Below the pieces are notes generated by a model. That model was not told the origin of the DNA and searched no databases. It saw nothing but the letters and a program-made list of their open reading frames with translations. Below, piece by piece: positions 43,314 through 43,331 of a stretch of DNA of 43,331 bases. The DNA is taken from NCBI RefSeq assembly GCF_902706185.1, contig NZ_CACSJM010000033.1, positions 1 through 43,331 on the forward strand, given 5' to 3'. Made by a program: the position numbers and the translations under genes. The stretch is from Roseomonas sp. 18066 (lineage in GTDB: Bacteria; Pseudomonadota; Alphaproteobacteria; Acetobacterales; Acetobacteraceae). Within the stretch, counting starts at the first letter, position 1. Each line of letters opens with the position of its first letter.

Positions 43314-43331
43314 GCAGGTCTCCGGGGCGGG

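Overview
This is a GC-rich (about 70% by eye), gene-dense bacterial chromosome segment. Codon use, Tat- and Sec-exported binding proteins, a GTAACC/CGAA-type ECF promoter system and the mix of transporters suggest an alphaproteobacterium, most likely Rhodospirillales/Acetobacteraceae (Roseomonas-like). That placement is inference; no rRNA or other marker gene is present. Most genes lie on the minus strand in tightly overlapping operons. No tRNA, rRNA, CRISPR array or prophage was seen.

Layout, left to right. (1) The N-terminus of an IS5-type transposase is cut by the window edge (1-52). (2) A tetronate catabolic pair, otnC-like aldolase and otnK-like kinase, faces a divergent amidase (124-3583). 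(3) A four-gene Mn(II)/Fe(II) ABC importer, sitABCD-like (3584-7162), carries a perfect MntR-like palindrome upstream (7226-7241). (4) Next come a dihydroorotase-like metallohydrolase with its own terminator, a secreted hypothetical protein broken by a one-base frameshift, and a divergent TetR/SDR pair with two candidate operators (7313-10736). (5) An IS3-family relic (10743-10940) and a second relic of similar type (22851-23131) bracket a 12-kb block.

The block (11.1-22.5 kb) contains the most interesting unit. An ECF sigma factor and an NrsF-type (DUF1109) membrane anti-sigma head a minus-strand operon with two glycosyltransferases and a sugar-nucleotide epimerase. It converges on a GT-C integral-membrane glycosyltransferase. 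Beside this lie a lipoprotein molybdopterin oxidoreductase, its cytochrome b partner and a PRC-barrel secreted protein. Three matches to one ECF promoter pattern, GTAAC(C/T)-N15/16-CGAA, were found, in front of the sigma operon, the GT-C gene and the cytochrome b/oxidoreductase pair. This suggests one envelope or redox-stress regulon joining periplasmic molybdoenzyme repair to glycan synthesis. A large soluble hybrid histidine kinase follows.

Right half. A cytochrome bd operon cydDCABX ends in an ArsR-family regulator (23297-30024) and has a FixK/FNR-type box upstream. DUF2332 and DUF899 genes are divergent, and cysG (siroheme synthase) overlaps the 3' end of the DUF899 gene. A membrane-bound hybrid histidine kinase follows, then a five-gene branched-chain-amino-acid-type ABC transporter (livFGMH plus binding protein). 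A second, divergent binding protein faces it across a 217-bp gap with a perfect CTGTGATCACAG palindrome. An alpha/beta-hydrolase-like gene closes the window.
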